Origin: Heterostelium multicystogenum
Lineage: Eukaryota; Evosea; Eumycetozoa; Acytosteliales; Acytosteliaceae
Direction of reading: 5' to 3'
DNA length: 64,000 nucleotides
Assembly: GCA_003667245.1 (NCBI GenBank)
Contig: RCNN01000499.1
Span: forward strand, 1 to 64,000
Shown here: positions 23,555-36,040 of the stretch, piece by piece
Position numbering within the stretch: position 1 is the first letter of the stretch
How the letters are laid out: the number at the start of each line of letters is the position of its first letter
The notes under the pieces: model-generated
Seen by the model: the letters and a program-made list of their open reading frames with translations, nothing else
What the model was told of the DNA's origin: nothing
The model's database searches: none
Position numbers and translations under genes: made by a program

Positions 23555-24157
23555 TTAAATATTAAATGGTGTTTTCTTTTGATGTTGACTACATGATATA
23601 CAGTAGGCAATTCTTTTAGATTGAGTCGTAGATTTAGGAGATGGGGATCTCTTCACTGGTAAATAGTTTGTATTATTCTTATCGTTATTGCTGCTGATGC
23701 TGCTGTTAGATGATAAAGTGTTGCTATCTTTGGTTTGTTTATATTTCAAGAATGTACAGTTATCGCAGATCATTCTGTGACATGAGATACATTGAGTTCC
23801 GCACTTTCTACGTGAGCGTGAGCTGACCAAGTAAAGCTGAATGACACGATTGCAAGTTGAGCAAGCGTTTTTGTTTCTAAGCATCATATCGTTTGATTTA
23901 ATTTGTTTTGATGGTGCTGGAGCTGAGCTGGTAAGACTTCTATTTGGTGATTGTGGTACGGTGGCATCTTCTTCGTCCATTGAAATGTCGCCAGAGATGT
24001 CCAAGGGTGGTGGATAGAAAACTTCTTTACTCAAAAACTCTGATATATAGAATGGCGAGAATATTGGGGATGAATTTATATTTAAACTACCAATTTGAGG
24101 AGAATCTGGAGTGATCATGATTGATGGAGGTTGAGTCGAGCTTTGAATGGCAATCAT
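23555..24157 (-). CDS. small FYVE-like zinc-finger protein
   Basis: A 200-residue single-exon protein. The N-terminal half is disordered (Ser/Pro-rich, MDEEDATVPQSPNRS). From residue 99 it has paired Cys: CSTC (99-102), Cys119, Cys123 and Cys126 in KCGTQCISC, then CDNC (131-134), a Ser/Asn linker, and a last YCISC near the C-terminus. Spacing fits a two-zinc cross-brace finger of FYVE/RING-like type, with a linker inserted before the last pair. The FYVE lipid-binding R(R/K)HHCR signature is not kept (RSRRKCGTQC instead), so phosphoinositide binding is doubtful. Family beyond this is unknown. Confidence 0.65.
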   Translation of the reverse strand: MIAIQSSTQPPSIMITPDSPQIGSLNINSSPIFSPFYISEFLSKEVFYPPPLDISGDISMDEEDATVPQSPNRSLTSSAPAPSKQIKSNDMMLRNKNACSTCNRVIQLYLVSSRSRRKCGTQCISCHRMICDNCTFLKYKQTKDSNTLSSNSSISSNNDKNNTNYLPVKRSPSPKSTTQSKRIAYCISCSQHQKKTPFNI

Positions 24158-26804
24158 TGAATTATTAAAATTTAAATATTGTATAAATGGTATTTTTAAA
24201 AAAATATAATTATAAATTATTAGTTATTAATTATTTTATAAATAAAATTATATTTAATAAATAAATAAATAAATAGATAATAAATAAAAGTTATAAAATC
24301 TATAAGTTATAAAATTTTAAAAATTTAATAGTTGTAGGTATAATATTAATATTATTGGAAAAGAAAAAGGAAATGAAAGAATTGGAAAGTAAGTGTTGTT
24401 ATTGTGTATAACGATTTAATAGGAGTTGAGCAAATGATTGATTGATTGATTGATTGATTGGATTGAGAGTTGTTGTTTGATAATTAAATAAACAACCGTA
24501 AATAGATGTAAATAAGAATTATAATTAAATTTATATATTTAAATTTAAGTAAGTAAATAATAAAAGTACGTTTTTAATTGATTGATTAATTGAGAGATTG
24601 ATTGATGGATTGATGGTTGATTGTGATAAGATTTGGAAGCAATAGGAGTAAGTTTAATATGTAGTAGGTGTGTTATTTTTAAATGATTATATTATAGAAA
24701 TTAGTAGTATAAGTAAGTAAAAATAAATAGTAGTATAAGTAGTAGTTGAAGAAATAGATAATTTGATTTGGATGATGTTTTTTGATTTTGTAGTAAATGT
24801 TGATTGATAGAGTATTGGTTGTTTGTATTATAAATAAAAAGTTATGAATTATAGAGTAAGCAAATGACAAGGTTGTATTCTTGTGAATTTGTATCTGATC
24901 TATATGGAGTTTCAATAGGAGTTGTTGATGCAGTAGCTGAATGAGTGATTGGCTATTCTTTATTTCTGGCTAACAGATAATATTTGTAAATGAGCAGTTT
25001 TGTGTTTTGATTTGATTTGATTTGATAAGGTTGCTGTATATTTATATTTTCTATTTATTAGAGTGAAAAGCAAACAACAATCAAATAAATATTAAGTTAT
25101 TGTAAAATGTAAATGTAAATGTGTTTAAAATATTAGGATTATTGGATGGATGTATGGATGAGGGCGTTATGGATGGATTGGTTGTTGTTGGTACTGAAAA
25201 TTAGAGTAAATAATAATTACTGCTGCTAGCTTGAGCTGAGATGAGGTGAGCTAGTTGATGATTAGAATGTTGACGCTGTTGTTGTTGTTGCTACAGCTAT
25301 ATTAAAATTGAAATTGAATTTATAGTTATCAGATATAATATTATATGTATCAAATAATATAATTTGTTTGAAGTAGGGTGATGGAGAAGTGAGTGTTATT
25401 TCTGATGATGATGATAGATGTATATAATATAAATAATGGTTGGTTTGGAAGTTAGAATATATGTGTGTGTGGTAAAGTATGAGTGATGATTACAAAACTT
25501 CTTTTACTGATTCCAAATTTGCTAAATTTGTTATAGTGTTGTTGTAGGTGAATGTGGGTGTTGCAGATTGATTGGTGGAGTGTGCACTCTGGTACTATGT
25601 TTTTACTTTAGGGTGTGAAGTGAGAAAAGGGAAGAGAAGATGATGACAGTCACAAATGAGTATTTGTAGAGATAATGTTATATACGTTGTTGGGCTGGAT
25701 GTGGTGTGTTAATTATTAAGAAGAAATATATAAAGAAATTTATAATGATATATTTAAATATTATATAAATATATACTGTGAGTGATGTTAAAATGAAGTG
25801 TGATTCTTGGGGGGTACTCTTACTTAGTTCTGCTGTTGATGGTTCCTTAAAATTGCAGGAACAGAACAGCAAAACTAACTGAAATTCTGAGTTTTATAAA
25901 TATTATCAAAATGATAGATGGTGTGCTTTTATCTATTAACAAAGTAGTGCAAGAGCAGTTGTTATTATTATTATTATTGTTGTTGTTATATTGCTATTTG
26001 AGTCAAGTGTATAAATGTGTGTGTGTATAGATGCTTTACGACGTGTTATATATGTCAAAACCTGCGAAATGAAATATATAATTATATGTTGTTATAAGTA
26101 GTAGAACTACTGCTACTACTACTTTTCTTGATCTATCAGTTAAATGAAGTTAAAAGTGTGTATCTATATCTTATATATATATATATTATATAATATAATA
26201 ATAATAATAATATTGTATGTATTGTATGTAAATAAAAGATAAATGATAATAATAATAATGTTTATTTATTATAATATGATGTTTAAATAGTAAGAATAAT
26301 AATGCGATAAAAGATTAAAGTAAATTTAACTCTTTTCTTAATACGTCGGTTGTTACTATTGGTTGGTTAGTTGGTTGGTTAAGAAGAGAGAAAAAAAGAT
26401 ATATGTTTATCTTGTTATTATTATTGTTATTGTTATATTGTTGTTATTGTTGTTGTTTTTGTTTTTTAGTTATTAAATATTTATATCGATATAAGATTGA
26501 CTGTTGTTTGAGTCTATAAATACTTTGTTGGCGACGCACAACTTTAAGCTTCCATAGCTTACTCTCCATTTCCAAAATTCACACTTTCTCTAACACGACT
26601 CGGATTCCATGGTGCCTCTTGGTTGGGTATGACAAAGTACCCCCACTTTTGGTTACTCCTGCGATTACTCCTTCTTTTCTCCTTTTCCTACTCAACATGT
26701 CACTAACATTTGGTTTCTTAATGGGTCCAGTCCAGTCATCAACCACCAGCTAGCTAGTTTAACGATTACTCACCTAATGCCTATTATTCATTACACACTC
26801 ACTC

Positions 26805-26835
<31 letters not shown>

Positions 26836-28562
26836 GGATTATCGATTCAAGAGGTGCCGTTAGAATTAAAATGATATCACCCACACTGCTAATCTAATCA
26901 TTAAAAAACTAAACACCCACACTTTAAATACATTAATCAAACAAACAATCAATTAATCCACAACAAACACACACTCACACATCCCACAGGCAATCAAATC
27001 CACACACAATCAGGGATCACCTACATATACTAGATATAAATGGATCAGGATAGAAGTGTACGAATGAGACTGCTATCTATTAAATAACAATCCATCAAAA
27101 CTTCACACTGATGATTTATATCTTTTGAAAAGGCAAAGGGTAACACTATCTCTTAAAAACAATCATCAAAGACCCACACTCAATAGTAACTGTATTTTTG
27201 ACATATCCAACATATGATTCTCACTCATCAAAATATTGATTGTGAGAATCTTTTCACTATCACAAACAATTTATCACTCAATCAATCAATCAATCTATCA
27301 AAAAAACTAAATATAATAATTGTGAATGATGTATGGTTAAATTATATTAATAGATGCTAACACAATTCGTTCAGTAGTTGACTCTTTAGAAATATTTCGT
27401 CAAGTTTAATTTGTAAATCAAAAGTTAAATTCAAACATTTTCCATATTGAGTTGTACACTAAATGGCTTGATTAGTTCACAATCTTTTCCAAGTTTTTTG
27501 TAGATTCTGCGGAACTCAACTACAACATTCGAATTTTATAATAAACAACATTTGTAGTCTGTCAGTTCTACTCTCGATGTTTACCTAATTTTACAACGAT
27601 ATGCTTGTAGATTCACAATCCTGTTTTGTATATTTTTGTACAAATCTGTTGATTTACACTTGGGTTGACAGTCCCTTGGTCAAGCGTCACTCATCATCTA
27701 CCATTTTTGTAATATTGTAGTTTCGATACGATTCAGAATTACTGAAATTGATAGTAGAAATAGTAGTCCGTAATTGCCCATCTACTGCCAACAATCAATT
27801 ATTTGATCCTCCACTCACATGTCGTAAATCAATCAATATATGATGGACTTCTCCATTCAAGTCAATTAATTTGGTTTTGGGTGGAATTTACACATATTAA
27901 TTATATACAGATGGGGAATGCGTATTTCTTCTGAATTTTTGGTTGGGTGGAGAGCCATTGACTCCAACGAATACGAACAAATTGGATCTATTAATTCATC
28001 CCAGCAAATCGATCGATTTACAATTTACAAATATATTGATTGTTGATCAACATCATCAAAACAAACAAATGATTAATGAAAAAGTAAATTAATTTGGTCG
28101 GAATAGATTGATCGACAACAATGAACTTATTCTCATGAGTTAGTTTATCACAATTTACAAAACCAAATCATGACCTAAATTATTATGGTAATCAATCCAT
28201 AATAACCATTTCTCCATATTAGAAGCTCTATGTTGTGTCAAATGTTTCCAACTCCAAATATTCACACCATTCTATTTCCTATTTCCTCGTCATTCCATTT
28301 CATGGTACCACAATCGTAAAGATATGTACCTATATATCTTGAATATATTGATTCTGTACAAATGTGCAACAATGTAATTTCAGAAATTCAATTGTAGATT
28401 GTATATTATTAACTTCAACTTAATAACCATACCAGTTTCCCTATTTACATCAAATAATTCGAAAGTGGAGTGACCATGGTATTGTTACAAGTTAGAATAT
28501 CAAACAATATTTATTTATGATTTTTCTTGTTGCTTCAATGTGAGCTCAAATGAAATAGTTCA
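24158..28562. other. 4.4 kb gene-poor region
   Basis: AT-rich with simple repeats: TTGA/GATT units at 24433-24462, TTTGATTTGATTTGAT at about 25010-25025, TTA/TTG triplets at 25960-25990 and 26405-26460, and CAAT units at 26808-26835. CA-rich patches occur at 26895-27010 and 27170. ACCCCCA is at 26639-26645 and TGGGGGGT at 25808-25815. Bases 26520-26770 are G+C-richer. No credible ORF; Ile/Asn/Tyr-rich frames at 24679-24915 and 25678-25872 were not accepted. Confidence 0.5.
26808..26835. repeat. CAAT microsatellite
   Basis: Tandem TCAA units (seven or so copies) in the gene-poor region. The mirror unit (GATT) occurs at 24433-24462. Confidence 0.8.
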
Positions 28563-28754
28563 TCAACAATAGATCTTGCAACCACATTCATCAATTCTGT
28601 AATGATTGATAGGGCATGGAAAGCAGTATTTCGCTTGAGTAGCATTTTCAACCTGTTCAACGGCAGTCTCTGCTGTCTGCACAAACTTTGGGAAGAATGG
28701 TGCTAATAAAAATACTATAGCAATGCTAATTAGAAGGATAGTTTTGAATTTCAT
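28563..28754 (-). CDS. small secreted cysteine-rich peptide
   Basis: A 63-residue ORF from ATG 28754. The first ~25 residues form a clear signal peptide (MKFKTILLISIAIVFLLAPF). A short acidic/polar middle (ETAVEQVENATQ) follows. The C-terminal 20 residues hold five Cys (YCFPCPINHYRIDECGCKIY then C), suggesting a disulphide-tied knot. It is isolated in a large gap with about 1 kb free upstream. No family recognised; a secreted effector, signal or antimicrobial-like role is only a guess. The signal peptide and Cys cluster make chance unlikely. Confidence 0.6.
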   Translation of the reverse strand: MKFKTILLISIAIVFLLAPFFPKFVQTAETAVEQVENATQAKYCFPCPINHYRIDECGCKIYC

Positions 28755-29724
28755 TTGATAAAGTAACTATGAATATATATTATCTAAAGTTGTATTTAAT
28801 ATAACTATGAACTTGAAATTATGAATGAATGAACATGATAATATTATTCCATATCTAATGCTCAAAGTGTATATAATATTAAATGGTTCTAAATTTCTGA
28901 ATCCAAGACATAAAAATGACACAATGATCTATCATTGTAGATTCTTGTTCAATAGTTGTAAACTCTATGCTATTTTTCAACATTTATGTCGAAACAGAGT
29001 TGAGTTATATAATTCATAATAAAATGAGTTCTATCATTTAATAGATTATTCAAATATTATAATATACGGTAAAATGATATATAGAATAAAATATATGTTT
29101 TGCACTCTTTTGATATATATACCAATCAATTACAATGTATAAGTGCTACCTAGGTGATAGATAGGACTTTACAATGAGATGATATATTTTAGAGCAGAAG
29201 GCAATGCAAAGTAAGAGTAATAGCATTCAATGAATCAATTCGACAATCAATCATTGATTATAATCAATCATTGTTCTAAATATAAATCATTGATTGCATA
29301 TTATCTAATTTAATTTAGGAAGATAGATTGTGACAAATCACCTTTAACTCTATGCAATTTGTGTACTGTTTACTCTTCCAATGGATAAATGAATCGCACC
29401 TAACCAACAACATAAAAAACCATAGACAAAAAGAGTTAGTTGCAATTTATTTGTTTTTTTTACTTTTTTAAAAACCAAACAATAATTCAAAATAATACTC
29501 AATAAACTGGGAATTGTGTTGAAATGCTTGTGTTATGTTGCAATCTTTCATTTTACCACCACCAACCTTGTATTTTTATTATTAGTATTATTATTTTATT
29601 ATTATTATTATTTAGTTTTATAAACAACTTTTTTTTTTACATTTTATTATTCATATTATATTTCTATTAGATCGATAAAATAGTTATTATTATATTGATA
29701 ATCAATATTGTTTAATATTACAAA
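28755..29724. other. divergent intergenic region
   Basis: About 970 AT-rich bases between the small secreted peptide (-) and serinc (+). A plus-strand ORF at 28825-29019 looks like chance. A/T-run near 29620-29640 and TTA triplets at 29575-29612. No RNA gene recognised. Confidence 0.5.
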
Positions 29725-31212
29725 ATGTGTGGAATATTAGCATGTGGAACCATGGCATGTTGTGCTGGTATGTATTATTAAGGGATATTTGTGTTTTGAA
29801 TATCTGTAGAGTAGAATTCTAGAATGATGTTAACATATTAATTTGTTATAAATTGATTGATGAATCATTTAGGTTGCTCATGTTGTGGTGCTATTATTAA
29901 AAAGTCAACAGGTACTAAGAGTTATCTATGTTATATTCTTTTTGTTAGTATCGATTCTATCATACATATTAAGTGCTTTTTGCTTCACAATGGTTCGCTA
30001 GTGTAGATGGTATGATTTTCACTATATCTATTTAAATAGGCGATCTTCTGATTACTGATCAATTAATTTTTGTGTAGTTTTAAAGATTTGCTCAAAATAT
30101 GATAATGAGTTTTTTGGATCTTTAGTAGTTTATAGATTGACATTTGCATTGGCAATCTATCACATCTTACTTGGCTTAGTTTTAATTGGTGTAAAGTCAT
30201 CTGAAGACTCACGTGCAGCAATCCAAGATGGATATTGGCCAGTCAAAATATTCTTCTTGGCAGGTTCTTTCCTTTGCATCATTCTTCATCCCAAATACAT
30301 TCTTTGTCTACTATGGATGGATATCATTATTTGGTGCAGCTTTCTTTATTATCATTCAGCTTGTACTTCTCATTGAGTTTGCATACAGTATCAATGAGAT
30401 GTGGGTATCTAAAATCGAAGACGAGGGTCATCTTACCAATCGTTACTACTTCATGTTGCTTGGTAGCACCATTGCAACCATTTTGCATTGCATTGGCTCT
30501 CACCATTACTATGTTGGTACTCTGGAGCAAAACATCAATCAATCAATTCTTTATTGTATTCAATCTTGGTATCTCACTCATTATCGGAGTTTTATCCATC
30601 AACGAAAAGGTTTGTTTTCTTGCATCTGAGATAATTTATTCAACCTGACTAATCTTAACATGAAACTAAATATAGATTAGAGAATACAGACCATCATCTG
30701 GATTATTCCAATCAGGTGTTGTTATGTTTGTATTCTGCCTACCTCGTTTTTAGCGCAATTATGAGTGAGCCATCAATGGACAACAGCAGCGACAGTGGAA
30801 AGCAAAAACATGGACCATCATCATTGGTTCGATGTTTACTATCATTTCAGTTTGCTACTCTGCGTTCAGAGCTTCAGATTCGAACGAAATTCTTGGATCT
30901 TCAAGTGGATTCGATCAACTTCCAATTACCAGCGATGATGAAGCTGATGGAAAGATGGAGGACGACGAAGCAGGTGGTGTCGCATATAACTACACCTTCT
31001 TCCACATTACATTCGCACTTGGTGCTATGTACATCGGAATGCTTTTGACCAACTGGGCAACCATTTCAGGTGTAAACTCAGGATCAAATATCAATGTCGA
31101 CTCTGGTATGGTTTCTGTTTGGGTAAAGATTGTCAGCGGTTGGTTGGTACACCTCCTATACCTTTGGACACTAGTTGCTCCAGTTTTAATGCCAAATCGT
31201 ACATGGGATTAA
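29725..31212 (+). CDS. serinc: SERINC (serine incorporator/TMS1) membrane protein
   Basis: Polytopic membrane protein of the SERINC/TDE1 family, linked in other organisms to lipid scrambling. The start is ATG 29725 (MCGILACGTMACCAGC), with the family's Cys-rich N-terminus continuing after an intron (CSCCGAIIKKSTG). Later blocks match the family: RLTFALAIYHILLGLVLIGV, DGYWPVKIFFLAGSFF, VYYGWISLFGAAFFIIIQL, and the last exon FFHITFALGAMYIGMLLTNW, VSVWVKIVSGWLVHLLYLWT, PNRTWD before the stop. Introns lie at about 29770-29872, 30030-30075 and 30609-30674. Frame breaks near 29965, 30265, 30495 and 30740 restore on one-base changes. Faces sae1 tail-to-tail 135 bases apart. Confidence 0.92.
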
Positions 31213-31347
31213 ACCAAACAAATGCGCTTTCACATATTTATATTGTATATTCAAACTCCAACATTCCATTTCAATAAATTACATTGAGTTCAGCTCGAAC
31301 TTTGTCATTTTAGGTAGATAAGTTTGTTTTTATTCAAGCACAATCGA

Positions 31348-32630
31348 TTATTTATGCTCTGGACGTATCTGCTCAACAACACCCGAGCATTTGGTGCCGT
31401 CAAAGAAAGAGGTAGTTGTTGATAACCTCATTATCTCGTGATATGATCTTAACTATCTCTTGTCCAACGATTCCACCAAGGATTGCACACACTGGAGCAA
31501 TCTCACAATTCAGCTGCTTTACACATAATCGCAGCAATTCTTCATGTTTGCTTGCACCTGTATTTGTTTCTAACTGTTTGATGATAGCATCGATATTGCT
31601 TTGAGATGGAAGTTTATTGCAACTCTGTTGATATTGATATAATACTACAATCATTGAAATTGCCGGAATTGTTAGTTTAAGGATTGATGTTTAATTTTGT
31701 CTGAAACAATTCATAATACTACATACCAGCTAAAATATAGTATAATGGTGATAATCTATTTGGCAATGAACTCCATTGTACTGATAAAAGCATCGTTTAA
31801 ACTTGAAAACGAGGAAGTACGTTCGATTATCTCTTCAATCTCCTCTGCTTCTTCCTCTTTACTGCTATTGTTATTGTTGCTGTCTTTCTTTGTTACTTTT
31901 GTCTTTTTCCTATAATATATATGTAATATGTTGTTGTTAGTCTTGTTCTTGGAAGAAGCAGACTGAATTTGACTTCAACTTACTTGAGTGCATATTTGAA
32001 TACATTTCCTAAATCAGAGAAGAAATATCCTTGTAAACCAAAACAATGAGTGAGAATAAATGATACACCATCCATACGACACAAACTATTGATACGGAGC
32101 TGAACAACACTGTCGAGACTGTCAACACAAACCAATGAAAATCCCTTGATAAACTCTCCACTGATAGCGTCTGGTGAAATGGATTCTGCACGTACATTGA
32201 TCAGTGGATTCAACTCTTGTAATGCGAGAATAGCAGACTCTGATCTCTGGTCGTTTATATATTGCTATTGATTAGTTTGTTGATCCGTAGAATATAAAAT
32301 AAACTTTACACTTCTGATTCAACTTACAGTTTTACCTATTGATTGGTCACCATTTATAAAAAGACCAATGTCATTGTCGGTGACAATGGTGTTGTCTATG
32401 ACGGTGATATTTCCAACACCGGCCAGTGCGACATTCTTGGCGATCTCTGCAGACAATCCAGTGATACCAATGAACAGTACTCTAGCACGTCTCAATCGAT
32501 TCTGGGCATCGACACCCCATACTCTGATACCACGGTCATATAAAGCAGCTTCATAGTCTGTCAATGCATTGTTTTCGTCTTCAACGATATTGATCTGTCT
32601 CTGTGGTTCTGGATGTGCAATGCCACTCAT
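31348..32630 (-). CDS. sae1: SUMO-activating enzyme subunit 1 (Aos1)
   Basis: ThiF/E1-like partner of Uba2; together they adenylate SUMO. The start is taken at ATG 32630 (MSGIAHPEPQRQINIVEDEN); the frame upstream opens only at TTG. Blocks: YDRGIRVWGVDAQNRLRRAR, GLSAEIAKNVALAGVGNITV, DNDIGLFI, then LQELNPLINVRAESISP, CRMDGVSFILTHCFGLQGYF, an acidic/Lys-rich insert, WSSLPNRLSPLYYILA, and CEIAPVCAILGGIVGQEIVK. The end reads NNYLFFDGTKCSGVVEQIRP EHK if one extra T at about 31407 is dropped. It has introns near 32210-32335, 31915-31982 and 31645-31727. No catalytic Cys domain, as expected for the Aos1 half. Identity is secure. Confidence 0.9.
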
Positions 32631-33125
32631 TCTATTCTCCAAATATAACTAGTTATCAAAAGTGCACCGCAACCGTAACACTCTAACCTGGATATCTTAA
32701 CTTTAGCAATTATTGTATATGTGTGTTGAAGCAGTAGTCGAGTTGACTGTATACAGTTTTCCGACTGGAGCGAAATAGTTGTTATCGAGTAGCAGAAACA
32801 GTGATCACCAACTTTAAAGACGGAACTTCAAAAACCAATAAATCACATGTGATTAACTTGAAAAATAAAAATAAAAAAATTAACTTAACGTTCATGTCCT
32901 GTGTTTGTGGTTAGTGGTCAGAGGAGTAGGAAAGTAAAAAAAATTGAAATTTTTTTAATGAATATCATTTAGTATCATTATTATTATTATTAATTTTGTT
33001 TTGTTAATATTGTAGTTAATTTGTTATTTTTTTTTTTTTTTTTTACTTTACTTTGTATTCTATTCTATTTATTTATCTATTTATTTATCTATTTATTTAA
33101 TATTAGAATATAATTAAATAGAAAA
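32631..33125. promoter_or_regulatory. divergent promoter region, sae1/raver-like
   Basis: Shared upstream region of two head-to-head genes. It contains an 18-T run (33027-33044) and a TTTATCTA repeat just 5' of the plus-strand start, features common before dictyostelid start codons. Confidence 0.5.
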
Positions 33126-36040
33126 ATGAGCAGCGAGGGTACTACTACTGCTACTACTGCAACTGCTTCGCCACCTGCTAATAATACTGCTGCATCAAAT
33201 GCTGGCAAGGATAAGGAGAAAGACACCACTGGTGGTGCTGGAAGTCAGTCTCCTATTGAGATCCCCGAGAATCTTTCTTCGTTAAACACTACACAGCTGA
33301 AGGCTATATTGACTTCGAGAAACATGTCTGATAAGGGTGCCAAATCTGTATTAATATCTAGAATCAACGAGATCAAATCATCGTCTACTCCACCTGCATC
33401 GCCATCCACTCAAAAGAAACAGGCACCTGTTGTCTCGCCAAAGTCAACCACCAATAATATAAGCTCGCCAACTAAATCAAAGAAATCAAATGCCAAGGAG
33501 GAAAAAGAAAAGAAAAAAGACACCAAGCAAAAGGAGAAGGAAAAGGAAAAAGAGAAAGAGAAGGAAAAAGAAAAGGAGAAAGAAAAGGAGAAGGAGAAGG
33601 AAAAAGAGAAAGCTAAAGAAGTCGTCCAGGATGACGATGAGAATGAAGAAAACAATGAAGATTCCGAAGAGTCTAATACCGCTCCAACAGATAACAATGA
33701 CGATGACAACGAAAATGAAGAGGAGCAACAGGAGAATAATGACTACCAACAAGAAGAATACAACAATGAGGATGAGGATCTCGTTGACAATAAAGAGCAA
33801 TTCGATTACTCAGACAACGAAGACAACTACACTGACAACACCCCTAGCGATGACATCGATCACAAGGAAGTCGACAAGGTTATCAAAGAGGTTGAAGAGT
33901 CTGTAGCTGAAAAGGTCAATAAATCAGCAGACAAGAAGGCAGAGGAGAAGGCTAAAGTCCAACAATCGCTTGCCGAAATGGAAGAGTCGTTTTAAGAAAT
34001 CGCCACTCCTCAAGATTACTGGTCTCACTGAGGCAATCATCGAGAAAGATCTCAAGGAGTACCTTACTGTTCACGGTAAAGTTTTAAGTGTTACATTTGA
34101 CGGACCAAAGAGAGATATTGCTGTTGTCTGCATGGAGAACCAACAATCTCACAATGCTGTCAAAGAAAAATTAAATGGAACTAAAGTAAGTTGCATGCTT
34201 AATGATCAATTATCTATCTGAACAATACTAACCACTATTTTTAACGCCAATAGCTAAAGAATTGTACATTAAATATAAGTGAGATGCCAATTTCAGACAC
34301 ATTGCTGTTTGTTGGTAATCTTGGACCAGAGGTCGGAAGAGAACACCTCAGAAAGATGTTTGAGAAGTACGGTGAAGTTGACCGTGTTATTGTCATGAAG
34401 AACAAGAGAAGTGGAGAGTCAAAAGGTTATGGTTTCATCGACTTTAGAACAAAGTTGCAAGCCAACGCAGCTAAATCATCATTGGGTTCGACCACCTACA
34501 ATGGAAGAACGCTTCGTGTTGATTGGGCAGACTCATGTACTACACTTGAATTAATGCATTCAAAGACAATCTTTGTTGATCGACTTCCAAGAAACTATGT
34601 TGTAAGTAGCAATTCACCTCATATTAGTTCTCTCAAGTATTAACTTTGTTCTGTTAGGATACAATCATTTTGAGAAAATTGTTTGCACCATTTGGAAAGA
34701 TTAAAGATTGCAATGTTGTCCCAAATCCAACAACTGGACAACCAAGAGGTTTTGCTTTTATTGACTATGAGTTAGTTGATGATGCTGAAAAAGCCCAAAA
34801 GACTATGAATGAGAAAGATCTTCAAGGTTACAAGATTAGAGTCAGCTTTGGTAATCCTTCCAAACCAGGATACACATTGGTCCGTCAACCTAGACAAGGA
34901 CCTCCTCCACCCCCACCTCACAGAGGTGGTTATGGTGGACGTGGTCGTGGAGGTCATGATCGTGGAGGTTTCAGAGGTGGACATATGGGTCGTGGAGGTC
35001 ACCCTTTCAATGGTCCATTCCAACCACCACACCTCCACCCACATGCTCACCCACATCCACACGCTCATCCAATGGGTGCCATGCCATCTCCAGTTCCAGG
35101 ACAACAATTCCCACCATACAGAGGAGGTGGTCCACGTGTTAATGCTCCACGTGGAGTAAACGGCCCAGCTCATCCACCTAACATGGTCGGTGGACACACT
35201 CCACCTTTGTTCCCTCACCCAGGTATGGGTAACGTTCCACCACAACAAGCTCTCCAGAATAACTGGAAGCAAGACCCACTTGCACAAGCCAACTTGCAAA
35301 TCCAATTAATGCAAGAGAAACTTAAGGCACAATCAGAAGCTCTCCAAAGATCAAATGCTGCTCAAGCTGCTGCAGCTGCTCAAGCCCAACACGAGAAATC
35401 TCAAAAGGAAGCACTTAAGAATCAAATTCAAATGCAAGAGAAACAGAGAAAGATGCAACAAGAGGCTCTAATCAAACAACAACAGCAACAACAACAGCAA
35501 CATCAACAACAACTCCAACAGCAACAAGCCTACATTCAACAACTTTCAAAGTTGCAACACCAACAACAGCCACAGACTCCAGTCGCTCAAACCCCTGTAA
35601 TGAGCCAAGCTGCCACACCAAACAACGCCGCTTATCAACAATACATTGAATGGGCAGCCTATATAGCTCAAAATCCTGTAAGTAAATCTTTGGCATCATC
35701 TAACCATTCAAATATTAATCATAGTTAAATTTATTTAGGCATATGCTGGTTATTCTCCACAGGTAAAATATAATTTGCTTTTAAATAAGACACAGAATAG
35801 GTATCAATAACATCTAGGGAATACTAATTTAAATTTACAACCTTTTAGGATATTTATAATTATTATGCAAACTATGCTGCACAAACTGAGCAAGTTGGAC
35901 AAAAGAGACAATTTGACCATACAACGGGAACTGGAGGTGCATTTACTCCCCAATTCCCTATTCATCCACCACACAATACTCATCCACATAGTTCTCATTC
36001 TCATCATCCACATGATGGAGGAAAGAGATCAAGACATTAA
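33126..36040 (+). CDS. raver-like RNA-binding protein (SAP, three RRMs, RGG, poly-Q)
   Basis: Nuclear RNA-binding protein. Order: a SAP motif (LNTTQLKAILTSRNMSDKGA) near residues 55-85; a long KEKEKE and Asp/Glu-rich charged zone; RRM1 (LLKITGLTEAIIEKDLKEYL); RRM2 (LLFVGNLGPEVGREHLRKMF, SKGYGFIDF); the linker HSKTIFVDRLPRNY; RRM3 (DTIILRKLFAPFGKIK, PRGFAFIDYE); an RGG box; a His/Pro stretch; poly-Q; and the tail GGKRSRH. The RRM2-linker-RRM3 run 'HSKxIFVDRLP' is close to metazoan raver proteins, which act with PTB in splicing. Introns lie at about 34185-34252, 34601-34657, 35678-35738, 35763-35849. An extra T at about 33994 breaks the frame before RRM1. A SAP domain is not usual in animal raver, so this is a dictyostelid variant. 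Confidence 0.85.

Noticed and set aside
33410..33800. Minus-strand ORFs of Ser/Phe and Leu/Ile/Val runs
   Set aside because: Shadows of the KEKE and acidic coding repeat in the raver-like gene.
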